Origin: Microbacterium elymi
Lineage (GTDB): Bacteria; Actinomycetota; Actinomycetes; Actinomycetales; Microbacteriaceae
Length of the DNA stretch: 64,000 bases
Assembly (NCBI RefSeq): GCF_021582895.2
Contig: NZ_CP091139.2
Coordinates: forward strand, 1,178,001-1,242,000
Direction of reading: 5' to 3'
Part shown: one piece after another, positions 28,172-37,191 of the stretch
How positions within the stretch are numbered: position 1 is the stretch's first letter
Layout of the letters: every line of letters starts with the position of its first letter
Notes under the pieces: model-generated
Told to the model about the DNA's origin: nothing
What the model saw: only the letters and a program-made list of their open reading frames with translations
The model's database searches: none
Program-made: the position numbers and the translations under genes

Positions 28172-29332
28172 ATGCTCCGTTCGCTCTACTCCGGCATCTC
28201 GGGCCTGCGTTCTCACCAGACCATGCTCGATGTCACCGGCAACAACATCGCCAACGTCAACACGACCGGCTTCAAGGCGTCATCCGTGCAGTTCCAGGAT
28301 TCGCTGTCGCAGCTGGTGAAGAACTCCACGCTGCCCCAGTCCGGATCCGGCGGCTCCAACCCCGCCCAGGTCGGACTCGGCGTGCAGGTGGCCGGCATCA
28401 GCACCAACTTCGCCCAGGGCGCGTCGCAGTCCACCGGCGTGCCGACCGACCTGATGATCGCCGGCGACGGCTTCTTCGTCGTGCGCTCGGGCGCCGAGAC
28501 CCGCTACACCCGCAATGGCGGGTTCACGTTCGACGCGAACGCCCGGCTCGTCAGCGCCGACGGTGCGCTCGTCCAGGGCTGGACCGCCCAGAACGGCGTC
28601 ATCCAGCCGGGACAGGGAGTCGGAGACATCCGCCTGCCCGTCGATGCGACCCTGCCGGCCACTCCGACGACCGGCGCGACGGTCACCGGCAACCTCCCGG
28701 CCGAGACCGCGGTCGGCGACCAGCTGGTCCGCGACGTCCGCGTCTACGACGCCGAGGGCGGCAGCACGATGCTCGCGCTGACGTTCACCCGCACCGCCGG
28801 TGGATGGGATGTCGCGGACGGCGCCGGCGGGACCGCCTCGCTGGCCTTCACCGACGGGAAGCTGACCGGCGGCGGCACGCTGGTCTCGGGGGGCGTCACG
28901 GTCGACCTGACGACGGTCACCGGCTTCGCCGATGTGAACACCGTCGCCTTCGACACGCAGAACGGCGAACCCGCCGGCACCCTGCTGTCGTACGCGCTGT
29001 CGGATGACGGGAGCCTCATCGGCACGTTCAGCAACGGCGAGACGCAGGTGCTCGCCCGCGTCGCGCTGGCGACCTTCACGAACCCGGGCGGACTGGAGAA
29101 GACGGGCTCGTCGCAGTACGTGCCCAGCGTCAACTCCGGCCAGCCGACACTCGGCACCGCCGGCGCCGACGGCATGGGCAAGATCGTCAGCGGCGCCCTG
29201 GAGATGTCCAACGTCGACCTGTCGCAGGAGTTCACCAACCTCATCGTCGCGCAGCGCGGGTTCCAGGCGAACGCGCGCATCATCACCACCAGCGACGAGG
29301 TGCTGCAGGAGCTGACGAACCTGAAGCGCTGA
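28172..29332 (+). CDS. flgE: Flagellar hook protein FlgE
   Basis: 386 residues, intact. The N-terminus is MLRSLYSGISGLRSHQTMLD then TGNNIANVNTTGFKASSVQF; the C-terminus is SNVDLSQEFTNLIVAQRGFQ then TTSDEVLQELTNLKR. It polymerises into the hook. It is the last gene before a hairpin and the inserted HNH gene. No flgF or flgG distal-rod gene is seen anywhere in the window. Confidence 0.93.
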   Translation: MLRSLYSGISGLRSHQTMLDVTGNNIANVNTTGFKASSVQFQDSLSQLVKNSTLPQSGSGGSNPAQVGLGVQVAGISTNFAQGASQSTGVPTDLMIAGDGFFVVRSGAETRYTRNGGFTFDANARLVSADGALVQGWTAQNGVIQPGQGVGDIRLPVDATLPATPTTGATVTGNLPAETAVGDQLVRDVRVYDAEGGSTMLALTFTRTAGGWDVADGAGGTASLAFTDGKLTGGGTLVSGGVTVDLTTVTGFADVNTVAFDTQNGEPAGTLLSYALSDDGSLIGTFSNGETQVLARVALATFTNPGGLEKTGSSQYVPSVNSGQPTLGTAGADGMGKIVSGALEMSNVDLSQEFTNLIVAQRGFQANARIITTSDEVLQELTNLKR

Positions 29333-29474
29333 CGCATCCGGATGCGCCGTCGATGGTAGACGCTCGCATCGGTTCCTCCACAGGCGACGTGCCGGGAAGG
29401 TTATCCACAGAAAACACTCATGACCGGCCATTCCCGTCTCCGTCGATGTCGGAGGTGGTCGGCATGATGGGAGG
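29333..29474. other. Intergenic junction with hairpin and DnaA-box-like motif
   Basis: A short palindrome, CGCATCCGGATGCG, starts just after the flgE stop and may end the transcript. TTATCCACA at 29401-29409 is a perfect match to the DnaA-box consensus, with TCCACAG nearby. Such motifs are too short to imply an origin, but they precede the HNH gene closely. Confidence 0.4.
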
Positions 29475-30929
29475 ATGAACACGTCACCGGCAGACCTGAT
29501 CGAGGCGCTCACGCACCTCGACGACCTGCTGGCTGGCGACGTGCGAAACGCCCTCGATGAGGACGTCGGGCGGCTGATGACCGACGACGAACTCGTTGCG
29601 TTCACGAGGGTCACCGAGTCACTCGGGCGACGGGTGGACGCACTGCGGGTCACCGCGGCCGGTGAGGTCGATGACCGGTCCCGCACCGAACTCGGCGAGG
29701 AACGGCTCTCCGCCCGGGCCGGGTGCATGAATGCCGCCGATCTGCTGACCCGGCTCACGGGGATCGGTGGGACCAGCGCGCGCGTCCGGATCCAGCACGC
29801 GCACGCGATCGCGACTCGCACGGCACTGACCGGTGAACCTCTTCCTGCCCGGTTCCCGGCGGTGCGCGACGCACTGAGCGACGGGGCGATAGCGGTCGAC
29901 AGTGTGACCGCGATCGTCACCGCCCTCGCTCCCCTCGCCGACCGGTGCGACCCGACCCACCTGGCCGCCGCCGAGCACGAACTGGTCGCCGCAGCGATCG
30001 GCGCCTCCCTCGACGGCGCCCCGGCGTGCTCGGCGGATGACACCCGCATCCAGGCGAAGGTGTGGGCCCTCGTGCTCGACCCCGACGGCACCCTCCCCGA
30101 CGACGAACGCGCGCTGCGCCGACGCGGGTTCCAGCTCGGCCGGGAACGCGACGGGATCGTCCCGGTCACCGGGAATCTGCTGCCCGACGTCGCCGCCCAG
30201 TTCCAACGCCTCGCCGACGCACAATTGAATCCGCGCGTCGAAGACCGCACGGACGACCCCGGCGTCCGGTTCCGCCCGGCACCCGACAGCGCCGATGCCG
30301 GGACCGACGGAGACGAGCCGCGGGACACCCGCACCCACGAGCAGAAACTGCACGACGTGCTGGCCACCATCCTCGGAGTCGCCGCCCGCTCCGCCGAAAG
30401 CCCGACCCTCGGCGGACTGCCACCCACCCTGCTGGTGACCATCGCCGCCGACGAACTCGACCGTGACGACGGGGTCGCATTCATCGACGGAACCGACAGC
30501 ACCGTCCCCGCCCTCGTCGCCCGCCACGTCGTCTGCTGCGGCGGCGTCCAACGCCTCATCTTCAACACCGACGGCCGGATCATCGAACTCGGTACCCCCC
30601 AGCGCGGCTTCACCGGCCAGCAGCGCCGGGCCATCACCGCCCGCGACGGAGCCTGCATCATCCCCGGCTGTCAGGTCCCGGCAGCCTGGTGCGAACTGCA
30701 CCACGTCGAAGAACACGCACGCGGCGGACCCACCCACGTCGACAACGGCGTTCCGCTCTGCTGGTACCACCACAGCACCATCGACACCAGCGGATGGGAG
30801 ATCCGCATGATCGACGGCGTCCCCCAAGTTCGCGCCCCCGCGGCCATCGATCCCGCCCGGCAATGGCGCCCCACGTCAGGATCACTCCACCGCGCCCGCG
30901 ACGCGCTACGGCGACAGCTGCTGGGATGA
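29475..30929 (+). CDS. DUF222/HNH endonuclease-signature protein (13E12 repeat family)
   Basis: 484 residues with an intact frame. An N-terminal helical DUF222 region (about residues 10-330) is followed by an HNH motif near 390-440: ARDGACIIPGCQVPAAWCEL, then HHVEEHARGGPTHVDNG and PLCWYHHSTID. The Cys pairs and HH match Cys-containing HNH nucleases. The family is multicopy in Actinobacteria and thought to be mobile or selfish. It sits alone between flgE and flbD, breaking an otherwise continuous flagellar operon. No terminal repeats or target duplication could be identified by eye. Confidence 0.85.
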   Translation: MNTSPADLIEALTHLDDLLAGDVRNALDEDVGRLMTDDELVAFTRVTESLGRRVDALRVTAAGEVDDRSRTELGEERLSARAGCMNAADLLTRLTGIGGTSARVRIQHAHAIATRTALTGEPLPARFPAVRDALSDGAIAVDSVTAIVTALAPLADRCDPTHLAAAEHELVAAAIGASLDGAPACSADDTRIQAKVWALVLDPDGTLPDDERALRRRGFQLGRERDGIVPVTGNLLPDVAAQFQRLADAQLNPRVEDRTDDPGVRFRPAPDSADAGTDGDEPRDTRTHEQKLHDVLATILGVAARSAESPTLGGLPPTLLVTIAADELDRDDGVAFIDGTDSTVPALVARHVVCCGGVQRLIFNTDGRIIELGTPQRGFTGQQRRAITARDGACIIPGCQVPAAWCELHHVEEHARGGPTHVDNGVPLCWYHHSTIDTSGWEIRMIDGVPQVRAPAAIDPARQWRPTSGSLHRARDALRRQLLG

Positions 30930-31105
30930 CCACCCGATCGCCGAAGCCGCCACGATCGCACACCAGCACGGAGCGCGGGTGCACGTGGATGGCACGTTCG
31001 GATTGTGGGCCGTCGCGAGCAGGAAGCACCCGTGGGCCTCACCGGGCCGGAGTTCGACAGCGAGAAGCAGATCGACAGCGAGAAGCACTGAGCGCCCCAC
31101 ACGCC
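30930..31105. other. Non-coding stretch after the HNH gene
   Basis: No convincing gene. It contains a direct repeat, CGACAGCGAGAAGCA twice with an 18-base period (about 31054-31088). An open frame of about 60 codons here is compositionally unremarkable and was not called. It may be the trailing edge of the inserted element. Confidence 0.4.
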
Positions 31106-31132
31106 TAACCAACCGCACCCGAGTGCCGAAAG
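31106..31132 (+). promoter_or_regulatory. Sigma-28-type promoter of flbD-motAB
   Basis: TAAC, 15 bases, GCCGAAAG: one base different from the flagellin promoter. It lies 79 bases before flbD, directly downstream of the HNH insertion, so the downstream genes retain their own FliA control. Confidence 0.75.
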
Positions 31133-31210
31133 TCCTGTGTGACGGTCCAGGAAGGACCGCCCGCTGCCACCCCGTACAGGGCGGCGCACACTCTCCAGGA
31201 TGGAAGACCG

Positions 31211-31483
31211 ATGATCGTCGTCACGCGCTTGAACCGCACTCGGTTCGCGGTGAATCCCGACCTGGTCGAGCGGATCCAGGCCGCACCGGACACCACCATC
31301 ACCCTCGTCGACGGGGCCACGTTCGTGGTGACCGAGACGATGGACGAGGTGATCCAGCAGATCACCCGCTTCCGCGCCCGGGTGCTCGCCACCGCCGCCG
31401 CATGGCCGCAGGACACCGCCCCGCAGGACACCGCCCCGCAGCACGCCGAACACCACCCGGCCGGCTCCGAGGGGGTGCGCTGA
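31211..31483 (+). CDS. flbD: Flagellar FlbD-family protein
   Basis: 90 residues, intact. The core is MIVVTRLNRTRFAVNPDLVE, then TITLVDGATFVVTETMDEVI, which matches the small FlbD family of Gram-positive flagellar operons. A His/Pro/Gln-rich tail (about 25 residues) follows. The function in the motor region is unclear. The stop overlaps the motA start (TGATG). Confidence 0.85.
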   Translation: MIVVTRLNRTRFAVNPDLVERIQAAPDTTITLVDGATFVVTETMDEVIQQITRFRARVLATAAAWPQDTAPQDTAPQHAEHHPAGSEGVR

Positions 31484-32310
31484 TGGATCCCGCATTCATC
31501 ATCGGGCTGGTCCTCGCCTTCGGCGGGCTTCTGGCCATGATCGGGCTGGAGGGCGGCTCGGTCTCGGCGCTGCCTTGCCCGCCCCCATGGTGCTGGTGTT
31601 CGGCGCGACGATCGCCGTCGGCATCGCCAGCGGCACCCTGCGCGACGCGGTGTTCGCGGTCAAGTCGCTTCCCGTGCGTTCCGCGGCGACAAGCGCACCG
31701 CCCACAGCATGATCGCGACCGTCGTCGCGTACGCCGAGAAGGCGCGCGCCGAGGGCCTGCTCGCCCTCGAGCAGGCCGTCCCGGACGAGGACGACCCGTT
31801 CGTCCGGCAGGCGCTGCAGGGCATCGCCGACGGCACGGATGCCGAGGAGCTTGCGCATCGTGTGGGAGGACGAGATCGCGTCCACCGCGGCGCGCAACCA
31901 AGCGGCATCCAAGTTCTATTCGACCCTGGGCGGGTTCGCCCCCACCGTCGGCATCATCGGCACGGTCGTCTCGCTCACGCACGTCCTGGAGAACCTCGAC
32001 AGCCCCGACACGCTCGGGCCGATGATCGCCGCCGCGTTCGTGGCGACCCTGTGGGGCCTGCTCTCGGCCAACTTCATCTGGCTGCCGATCGGCGGTCGGC
32101 TTGCAGCGGCTGGGCGAGCTCGAGCTGGAGCGGATGACGCTGCTGATGGAGGGGATGCTGGCGGTGCAGGCCGGTTCGCCGCCGAAGCTGGTGAGCGAGC
32201 GGCTGCGCGCGATGGTCTCGCAGCGCCCGACCGAGAAGGCCGAGAAGAAGCCCGCGCCCGAGCGGCGCGCGGCCGGCGAGCCGACCGCGAGTCCGGTGAC
32301 GTCCCCATGA
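31483..32310 (+). CDS. motA: Flagellar motor stator protein MotA
   Basis: About 275 residues. Helices include MDPAFIIGLVLAFGGLLAMI and, after repair, GGFAPTVGIIGTVVSLTHVL and MIAAAFVATLWGLLSANFIW. Breaks: near 31575 (two extra bases around CTGC), near 31669, extra T at 31849-31854 and at 32099-32104 (GCTTGC). MotA forms the proton channel with MotB and pushes on FliG. Its end overlaps motB (ATGA). Confidence 0.92.
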
Positions 32311-33118
32311 GCACGCGGCGCCGGCGCCGTGCGGCGCCGGAGGAGCACCACGGCCCGGACGAGCGCTGGATGGCGTCGTACCTCGACATGGTCACGGTGC
32401 TGATGTGCATGTTCATCGTGCTGTTCGCGATGTCCACCGTCGACGCGGAGAAGTTCGTCGCACTGAGCAACTCGCTCGCGACCGGTTTCGGCCAGGAGGC
32501 GTCGAAGACGGTGGATGCCGCAGAGGGCGTGGTCGTGCCGGCAGAGCTGCTCGACGAGGACGCCGTCGGCTTCGCCGACATCGCGATCGCCGAGGCGCGC
32601 GCCGAGTTCGATGAGCTCTCGGCCCTGCGCGACCGGCTTGCGCGAGGCGCTGAAGAAGGAGGGGCTGGAGCGCACCGCCACCCTGACGATCGACGAACGC
32701 GGGCTGACGATCGGCCTGGTCAGCGCCGACACCTATTTCGCCACCAACAGCACCAGGCTCTCGCCGAAGGCCATCCACGTGCTCGATGCGCTGGGCGGTG
32801 TGCTGGTGGATGTCACGCATCAGATCTCGGTCGAAGGTCACGCCGATCGGCGCACCGCCGCCGCCCCGTTCCCCACGAACTGGGAGCTGTCGGCGGGACG
32901 ATCCACCCAGGTGCTGCGGTATCTGGTCGAGGACCGCGGCCTGGATCCCGGGCGCGTCAAGTCGGTGGGCTTCGGCGACGCGCACCCGGTCGCCGCCGGA
33001 TCCAGCGCCGCCGCCCTGGCCCAGAACCGCCGAGTCGACATCGTCGTGCTCTCCGATGCCCAGGAGGAGGTGCGCCGGCTTGCTGCCGCAGTTGCAAGCA
33101 GCGCAGAAGCCGCTCTGA
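32307..33118 (+). CDS. motB: Flagellar motor stator protein MotB
   Basis: About 269 residues. A single membrane helix near residue 30 contains the proton-carrying Asp (YLDMVTVLMCMFIVLFAMS). The OmpA-like peptidoglycan-binding domain has ISVEGHADRRTAAAPFPTNW and AQNRRVDIVVL. Breaks: extra T at 32636-32641 and 33078-33083; after repair the protein ends LLPQLQAAQKPL with TGA at 33118. Without repair the frame would run into fliM. Confidence 0.92.
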
Positions 33119-33137
33119 TCCCACTCCCCGCGCCGCC

Positions 33138-33164
33138 TTACGCACGCCGGTCGCCGCCCGATAG
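33138..33164 (+). promoter_or_regulatory. Sigma-28-type promoter before fliM
   Basis: TTAC, 15 bases, CCCGATAG. It is the weakest of the five matches but keeps the 15-base spacing and the CGATAG core. It is only 8 bases before the fliM GTG, so transcripts would be leaderless or nearly so. Confidence 0.55.
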
Positions 33165-33172
33165 TCGAGGGC

Positions 33173-34095
33173 GTGGTGATCGAGACGAGTGCGCCCCTCG
33201 ACGTCCCTGCAGACGCCGGGGCGTCCATCGAGGTCGAGGTCTACGACTTCGGCCGGCCGGCGACCCTGTCGCGCGAGCACGCGCGCCTGCTCGAGCTCGC
33301 GTTCGAGACGTTCTCGCGCCAGTGGGCGTCCCAGCTGTCGGCGAAGATCGGCGTGCGCACGCACGTGTCGGTCGAGCTGGTGACGATGCAGACCTACGAC
33401 GAGTACGCCGACTCGCTTCCTGCCACCACCACCATGGTGGTGTGCGCCCTGCCCGAGTCGGACGAGCGCGTCATCCTTCAGTTCCCGCTGTCGGCGGCCA
33501 TCTCGTGGATCGTGCAGATGGTGGGCGGCAAGCCGGTCGCCCAGCCCGAGGAGCGGCCGTTCAGCCCGATCGAGCAGGCCCTCGTGCGCGCGCTGATGAC
33601 GGATGCCGCCGACAATCTCACGAACTCGCTCGGCGGGCTGCTGCCCGCCCTCTCGATCGCCGGCATCCAGTACAGCTCGCAGTTCGCCCAGGTGGCGGCC
33701 GCCAGTGACGTGGTCATCGTCGTGCGCTTCTCGATGCGCCTGGGCGACCGCATCATTCCGGCGAGCGTCATGCTTCCGGCATCCGTCGTCCTGGAGGGCC
33801 TGACCTCGCAGAACCCGGAGCGGACCGATGCGGCCACGCCCGGACGCTGCGCCGGCAGGTCGAGGCCACGCCGGTCGAGGTCGCGCTGCGGCTCGCCCCG
33901 CGCACGGTGCTGCCGCAGGAGGTCCTCGGCCTGATGGTCGGCGACGTCATCTCGTTCCCCCACGCGGCCGACCGGCCGCTCGACCTGGTCACCGACGACC
34001 ACCTGATGGCCACCGCCGCCGCCGGCACCAGCGGTGCACGGCTGGCCTGCGTCATCACCGCGACCGCGCCCGATCCCGCCGAGGAGTCCCCGTGA
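33173..34095 (+). CDS. fliM: Flagellar motor switch protein FliM
   Basis: About 308 residues. The middle CheC-like domain includes FSPIEQALVRALMTDAADNL and GIQYSSQFAQVAAASDVVIV; the C-terminal SpoA domain is RQVEATPVEVALRLAPRTVL then GLMVGDVISFPHAADRPLDL. A C-run loss near 33838 breaks the frame just before the SpoA domain. The family's N-terminal CheY-binding motif is not obvious, and no che gene occurs in the window. GTGA overlap with fliN. Confidence 0.9.
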
Positions 34096-34761
34096 CCAGC
34101 ACCACCGCCCACGAAGCCGCCGTCGCCGCCGCGTTCGCGGCCACCCTGCCGACGGCCGTCCCGGTCACCGCACGCGCCGCCCAGGCGTCCGGCGACACCG
34201 GCGAGGCCGTCGTCGTCAGCTACATCGGGGAGACCAGCGCGCAGCTGGCCGTGCAGATCCTCGATCAGGAATCCCTGATCGACGGCCTGCTCGAGGCCCC
34301 CCTCCCCGACCGGCTTGCACGGGGCGATGGCCGCCGCGGTCGCCGCCCTCGGCCCCGGGACCCTGGGCGAGGCCAGCGTGGAGGACGCCTCGCGCATCTT
34401 CGCGCATCCGCTCGCCCAGGTCTTCGACCTGCAGGACGAAAGCGGTCGCGCGATCGGGCGGCTCGCGGTGCGGATCACCCACACCGCCGACACCGCCGGC
34501 CACGCCTCGACGCCTTCTCGACGGTTGCACCGCATCGCCGGCGTCGAGATGGAGCTGACCGTGGAGATCGGCCGCACCCGGATGGCCGTGCGCGACGTGC
34601 TCGACCTCGAGCCCGGCCGCATCGTCGAGCTGGATCGCTCGGCCGGCGCCCCCGCCGACGTCAAGCTCAACGGCCGGATCATCGCCCACGGCGAGATCGT
34701 CGTGGTCGATCAGGACTACGCGGTGCGGATCACCCGCATCCTTGAGAACGCCGAGGTCTGA
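34092..34761 (+). CDS. fliN: Flagellar motor switch protein FliN
   Basis: About 223 residues. The C-terminal SpoA domain is GVEMELTVEIGRTRMAVRDV then VKLNGRIIAHGEIVVVDQDY and ends RITRILENAEV. The N-terminal 130 residues form a CheC-like extension, the long FliN form also seen in other Gram-positives. An extra T in GCTTGC (34313-34318) breaks the frame. Confidence 0.9.
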
Positions 34762-35300
34762 GCTGGAAGACCTGCTGCTGGCGCTGCGCGTCGCCGTATC
34801 GCTGGCGGCGGTGCTCGGCGCGCTCTGGTACCTGCAGCGCCGGCTCTCGCGTCGCACGGCAGGTGCCGGAACGCGCCGCCGCGCCGAGCAGAAGGTCACC
34901 GTGCTCGGCCGCCAGGCCCTGGGGTCGAAGGCCCAGCTGGTCATCGTCCAGACCGAGGACGCCCGCTACGTGCTCGGCGTCACCGAGCACGGTGTCAGCG
35001 TCGTGGATCGGCTGCCGGCGACCCCGCTCGCCGCGGACGAGCCGGCATCGATCGAGCTGCGCCGCAGCGCGCCCGTCCGCGCGCCCCTCCGCGCGCCCCT
35101 CCGCGCGCAGGGCCCCGCCGCGATCGCGTCGTTCGACAGCATCCTCACCGCCGCCTCGACCACGGATGCCGCGACCTCCCTCCCGCTGCGCGCCGATCGC
35201 CGCGCGGCTGCGCCGTCCGCGTCCGTCCTCCTCTCCGCCGAACGCGCCGCCGCCGGGCGTCCGCCCCTCAGCCCGTTCTCGTCGCTGACGACGCTGGGCG
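34742..35300 (+). CDS. fliO: Flagellar biosynthesis protein FliO
   Basis: A short membrane protein with one helix near the N-terminus (LALRVAVSLAAVLGALWYLQ) and the FliO-domain segment VTVLGRQALGSKAQLVIVQT then YVLGVTEHGVSVVDRL. A low-complexity Ala/Arg tail follows. The start is uncertain; TTG 34742 lies inside the fliN end. As sequenced, the frame continues without a stop or start codon into FliP. The 3' boundary given is an estimate: a TGA in the +1 frame at 35286-35288 is a plausible true end if another one-base error lies here. Confidence 0.7.
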
Positions 35301-36157
35301 GCCTGTGGCCGCGCGGCATCGGTGCCGGCCGCAGCGCCGGCCGCCCGGCATCCCACGGGCGGCGCACCCTGCGCTGGACGCTGCTGATCGCCGGCGTGAT
35401 CGTGGTCGGCGGCATCCTCGCGATGACGATCGGCACCCCCGCGCACGCCGCGGTCGTCGACCCGACGCCGCCCACCCCGCCGGCCAGCGGCATCACGATC
35501 GACATCAACGGCGACGACGGCTCACCCTCCGCCTCGATCCTGGCCCTGCTCGGGATCACGCTGCTGTCGGTCGCCCCGGCCCTGCTGCTGATGATGTCGT
35601 CGTTCACGAAGATCTTCGTGGTGCTGGCGATGACCCGCAACGCCCTGTCGCTGCCGACCATCCCGCCCAACCAGGTGCTCGCCGGGCTCGCCCTGTTCCT
35701 GTCGCTGTTCATCATGTGGCCGGTGCTCACCGACATCAATCAGGTCGCCGTGCAGCCGTATGTGGACGGCACCCTCACGTTCGCGCAGGCGATCGACGTC
35801 GGCCAGGGACCGCTGCGGGACTGGATGCTGTCGTACACGCGTGAGGAGGACCTCGCGCTCATGTCGCGGGCAGCGGGGTGGCCAACCCGGCCGATCCGCA
35901 GAGCGTCCCGCTTGCACACGCTCATCCCCGCGTTCATGATCTCCGAGCTGCGCGCCGCGTTCGTGATCGGGTTCGTGATCTTCGTGCCGTTCCTGGTCAT
36001 CGACCTGGTGGTGGCGGCGGCGCTGATGTCGATGGGCATGATGATGCTGCCGCCGGTGATGATCTCGCTGCCGTTCAAGATCCTGCTGTTCATCCTCGTG
36101 GACGGCTGGGGTCTTATCGTGCGGTCGCTGCTGGAGAGCTACGGAGGCGGCGGATGA
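35301..36157 (+). CDS. fliP: Flagellar type III secretion pore protein FliP
   Basis: The export-gate subunit. A signal-like helix is TLRWTLLIAGVIVVGGILAM, then ILALLGITLLSVAPALLLMM, the conserved MSSFTKIFVVLAMTRNAL and PPNQVLAGLALFLSLFIMWP, and the C-terminal MGMMMLPPVMISLPFKILLF. Two compensating breaks, G-run loss near 35876 and extra T at 35910-35915, garble 12 residues. The start is uncertain because the frame is continuous with FliO; a GTG at 35305 is in another frame. ATGA overlap with fliQ. Confidence 0.88.
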
Positions 36158-36429
36158 GCCCCGAAGCCGCCCTCGACATCGGCGCGCAGGCGCTCGTCAT
36201 CGCGGCGAAGCTGGCCGCTCCCATCCTCGTGACCGCACTCGTGGTGGGCTTCGCGATCTCGCCGTTGCAGTCCATCACCCAGGTGCAGGAGGTCACGCTC
36301 TCGTTCGTGCCGAAGGCGATCGCCGTCGGCATCGCCCTGCTGGTGGCGGGCAACTGGATGATCACCGAGATGATCTCGTTCACGAACGAGATGTTCACCC
36401 GCATCCCCACCCTGCTGTCGGGGGGATGA
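36154..36429 (+). CDS. fliQ: Flagellar biosynthesis protein FliQ
   Basis: 91 residues, intact. Two membrane helices: ALVIAAKLAAPILVTALVVG and FVPKAIAVGIALLVAGNWMI, with the conserved ISPLQSITQVQEVTLSFVPK between them. It is part of the FliPQR export gate. The start overlaps the fliP stop (ATGA). Confidence 0.92.
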   Translation: MSPEAALDIGAQALVIAAKLAAPILVTALVVGFAISPLQSITQVQEVTLSFVPKAIAVGIALLVAGNWMITEMISFTNEMFTRIPTLLSGG

Positions 36430-36430
36430 C

Positions 36431-37191
36431 GTGCACATCCCCGTCGACTTCGCCTGGCTCGAGGTGACGATGCTGGCCGCCGTGCGCATCACCGCGTTCC
36501 TGTTCATCGCCCCGCCGTTCTCGTACGGCGCGATCCCGGCGCGCATCAAGGGCATGCTCGCGGTCGGGCTCGCCCTCGCCGTGAGCGGCACGGTCGCACC
36601 CGGCTACCAGAACCTCGACACCGGGCCGTTTCTCGGAGCCCTGGTGCTCGAGCTGATCATCGGGGGCTGCTCGGCTTCCTGGTGCTGCTCTGCTTCTCGG
36701 CGGTGCAGGCGGCCGGCGGTCTGATCGACGTGTTCGGCGGCTTCCAGGTGGCCCAGATGTTCGACCCGCAGGCGCAGGTGAACGGCGCCCAGTTCGCCCG
36801 GCTGTTCCAGATGACGGCGCTGGTCCTGCTGTTCACCTCGGGCGGCTACCAGCTGATCATCGCCGGGCTGACCCGCAGCTTCACCGCCGTACCGGTCGAC
36901 GGCCCGTTCGCGGTCGCGGCATCGGCCCGCCTGCTCGTGGACGGTCTGTCGCAGATGCTGCTGGCGGCCATCCAGATCGCCGGCCCGCTCATCCTCGTGC
37001 TGTTCCTGGCCGACGTCGCGCTGGGCCTCGTCACCCGCGGGGCTCCCGCGCTGAACGCGTTCGCGCTCGGTATGCCGGTGAAGGTGCTGCTGACCCTGGT
37101 GCTCGCCGGTGCGGTCTATCTCGCTCTCCCGCACATCGTCGAGTCGCTCGGCTCGGATGCGCTGCGCATGATGCGGGGGGCGGGGCGATGA
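36431..37191 (+). CDS. fliR: Flagellar biosynthesis protein FliR
   Basis: About 254 residues with six predicted helices: FAWLEVTMLAAVRITAFLFI near the start, QAAGGLIDVFGGFQVAQMFD in the middle and MPVKVLLTLVLAGAVYLALP near the end. A G-run loss near 36665 breaks the frame at ELIIGG. The GTG start lies one base after the fliQ stop. The end overlaps flhB (ATGA). Confidence 0.9.

Noticed and set aside
29401..29409. Replication origin at a perfect DnaA box
   Set aside because: Only one box, no cluster, no AT-rich unwinding region and no dnaA/dnaN neighbourhood.
30926..31108. A short frame after the HNH gene
   Set aside because: The composition is Arg/Ser/Thr-rich like a random frame, and it contains a simple repeat; no family was recognised.
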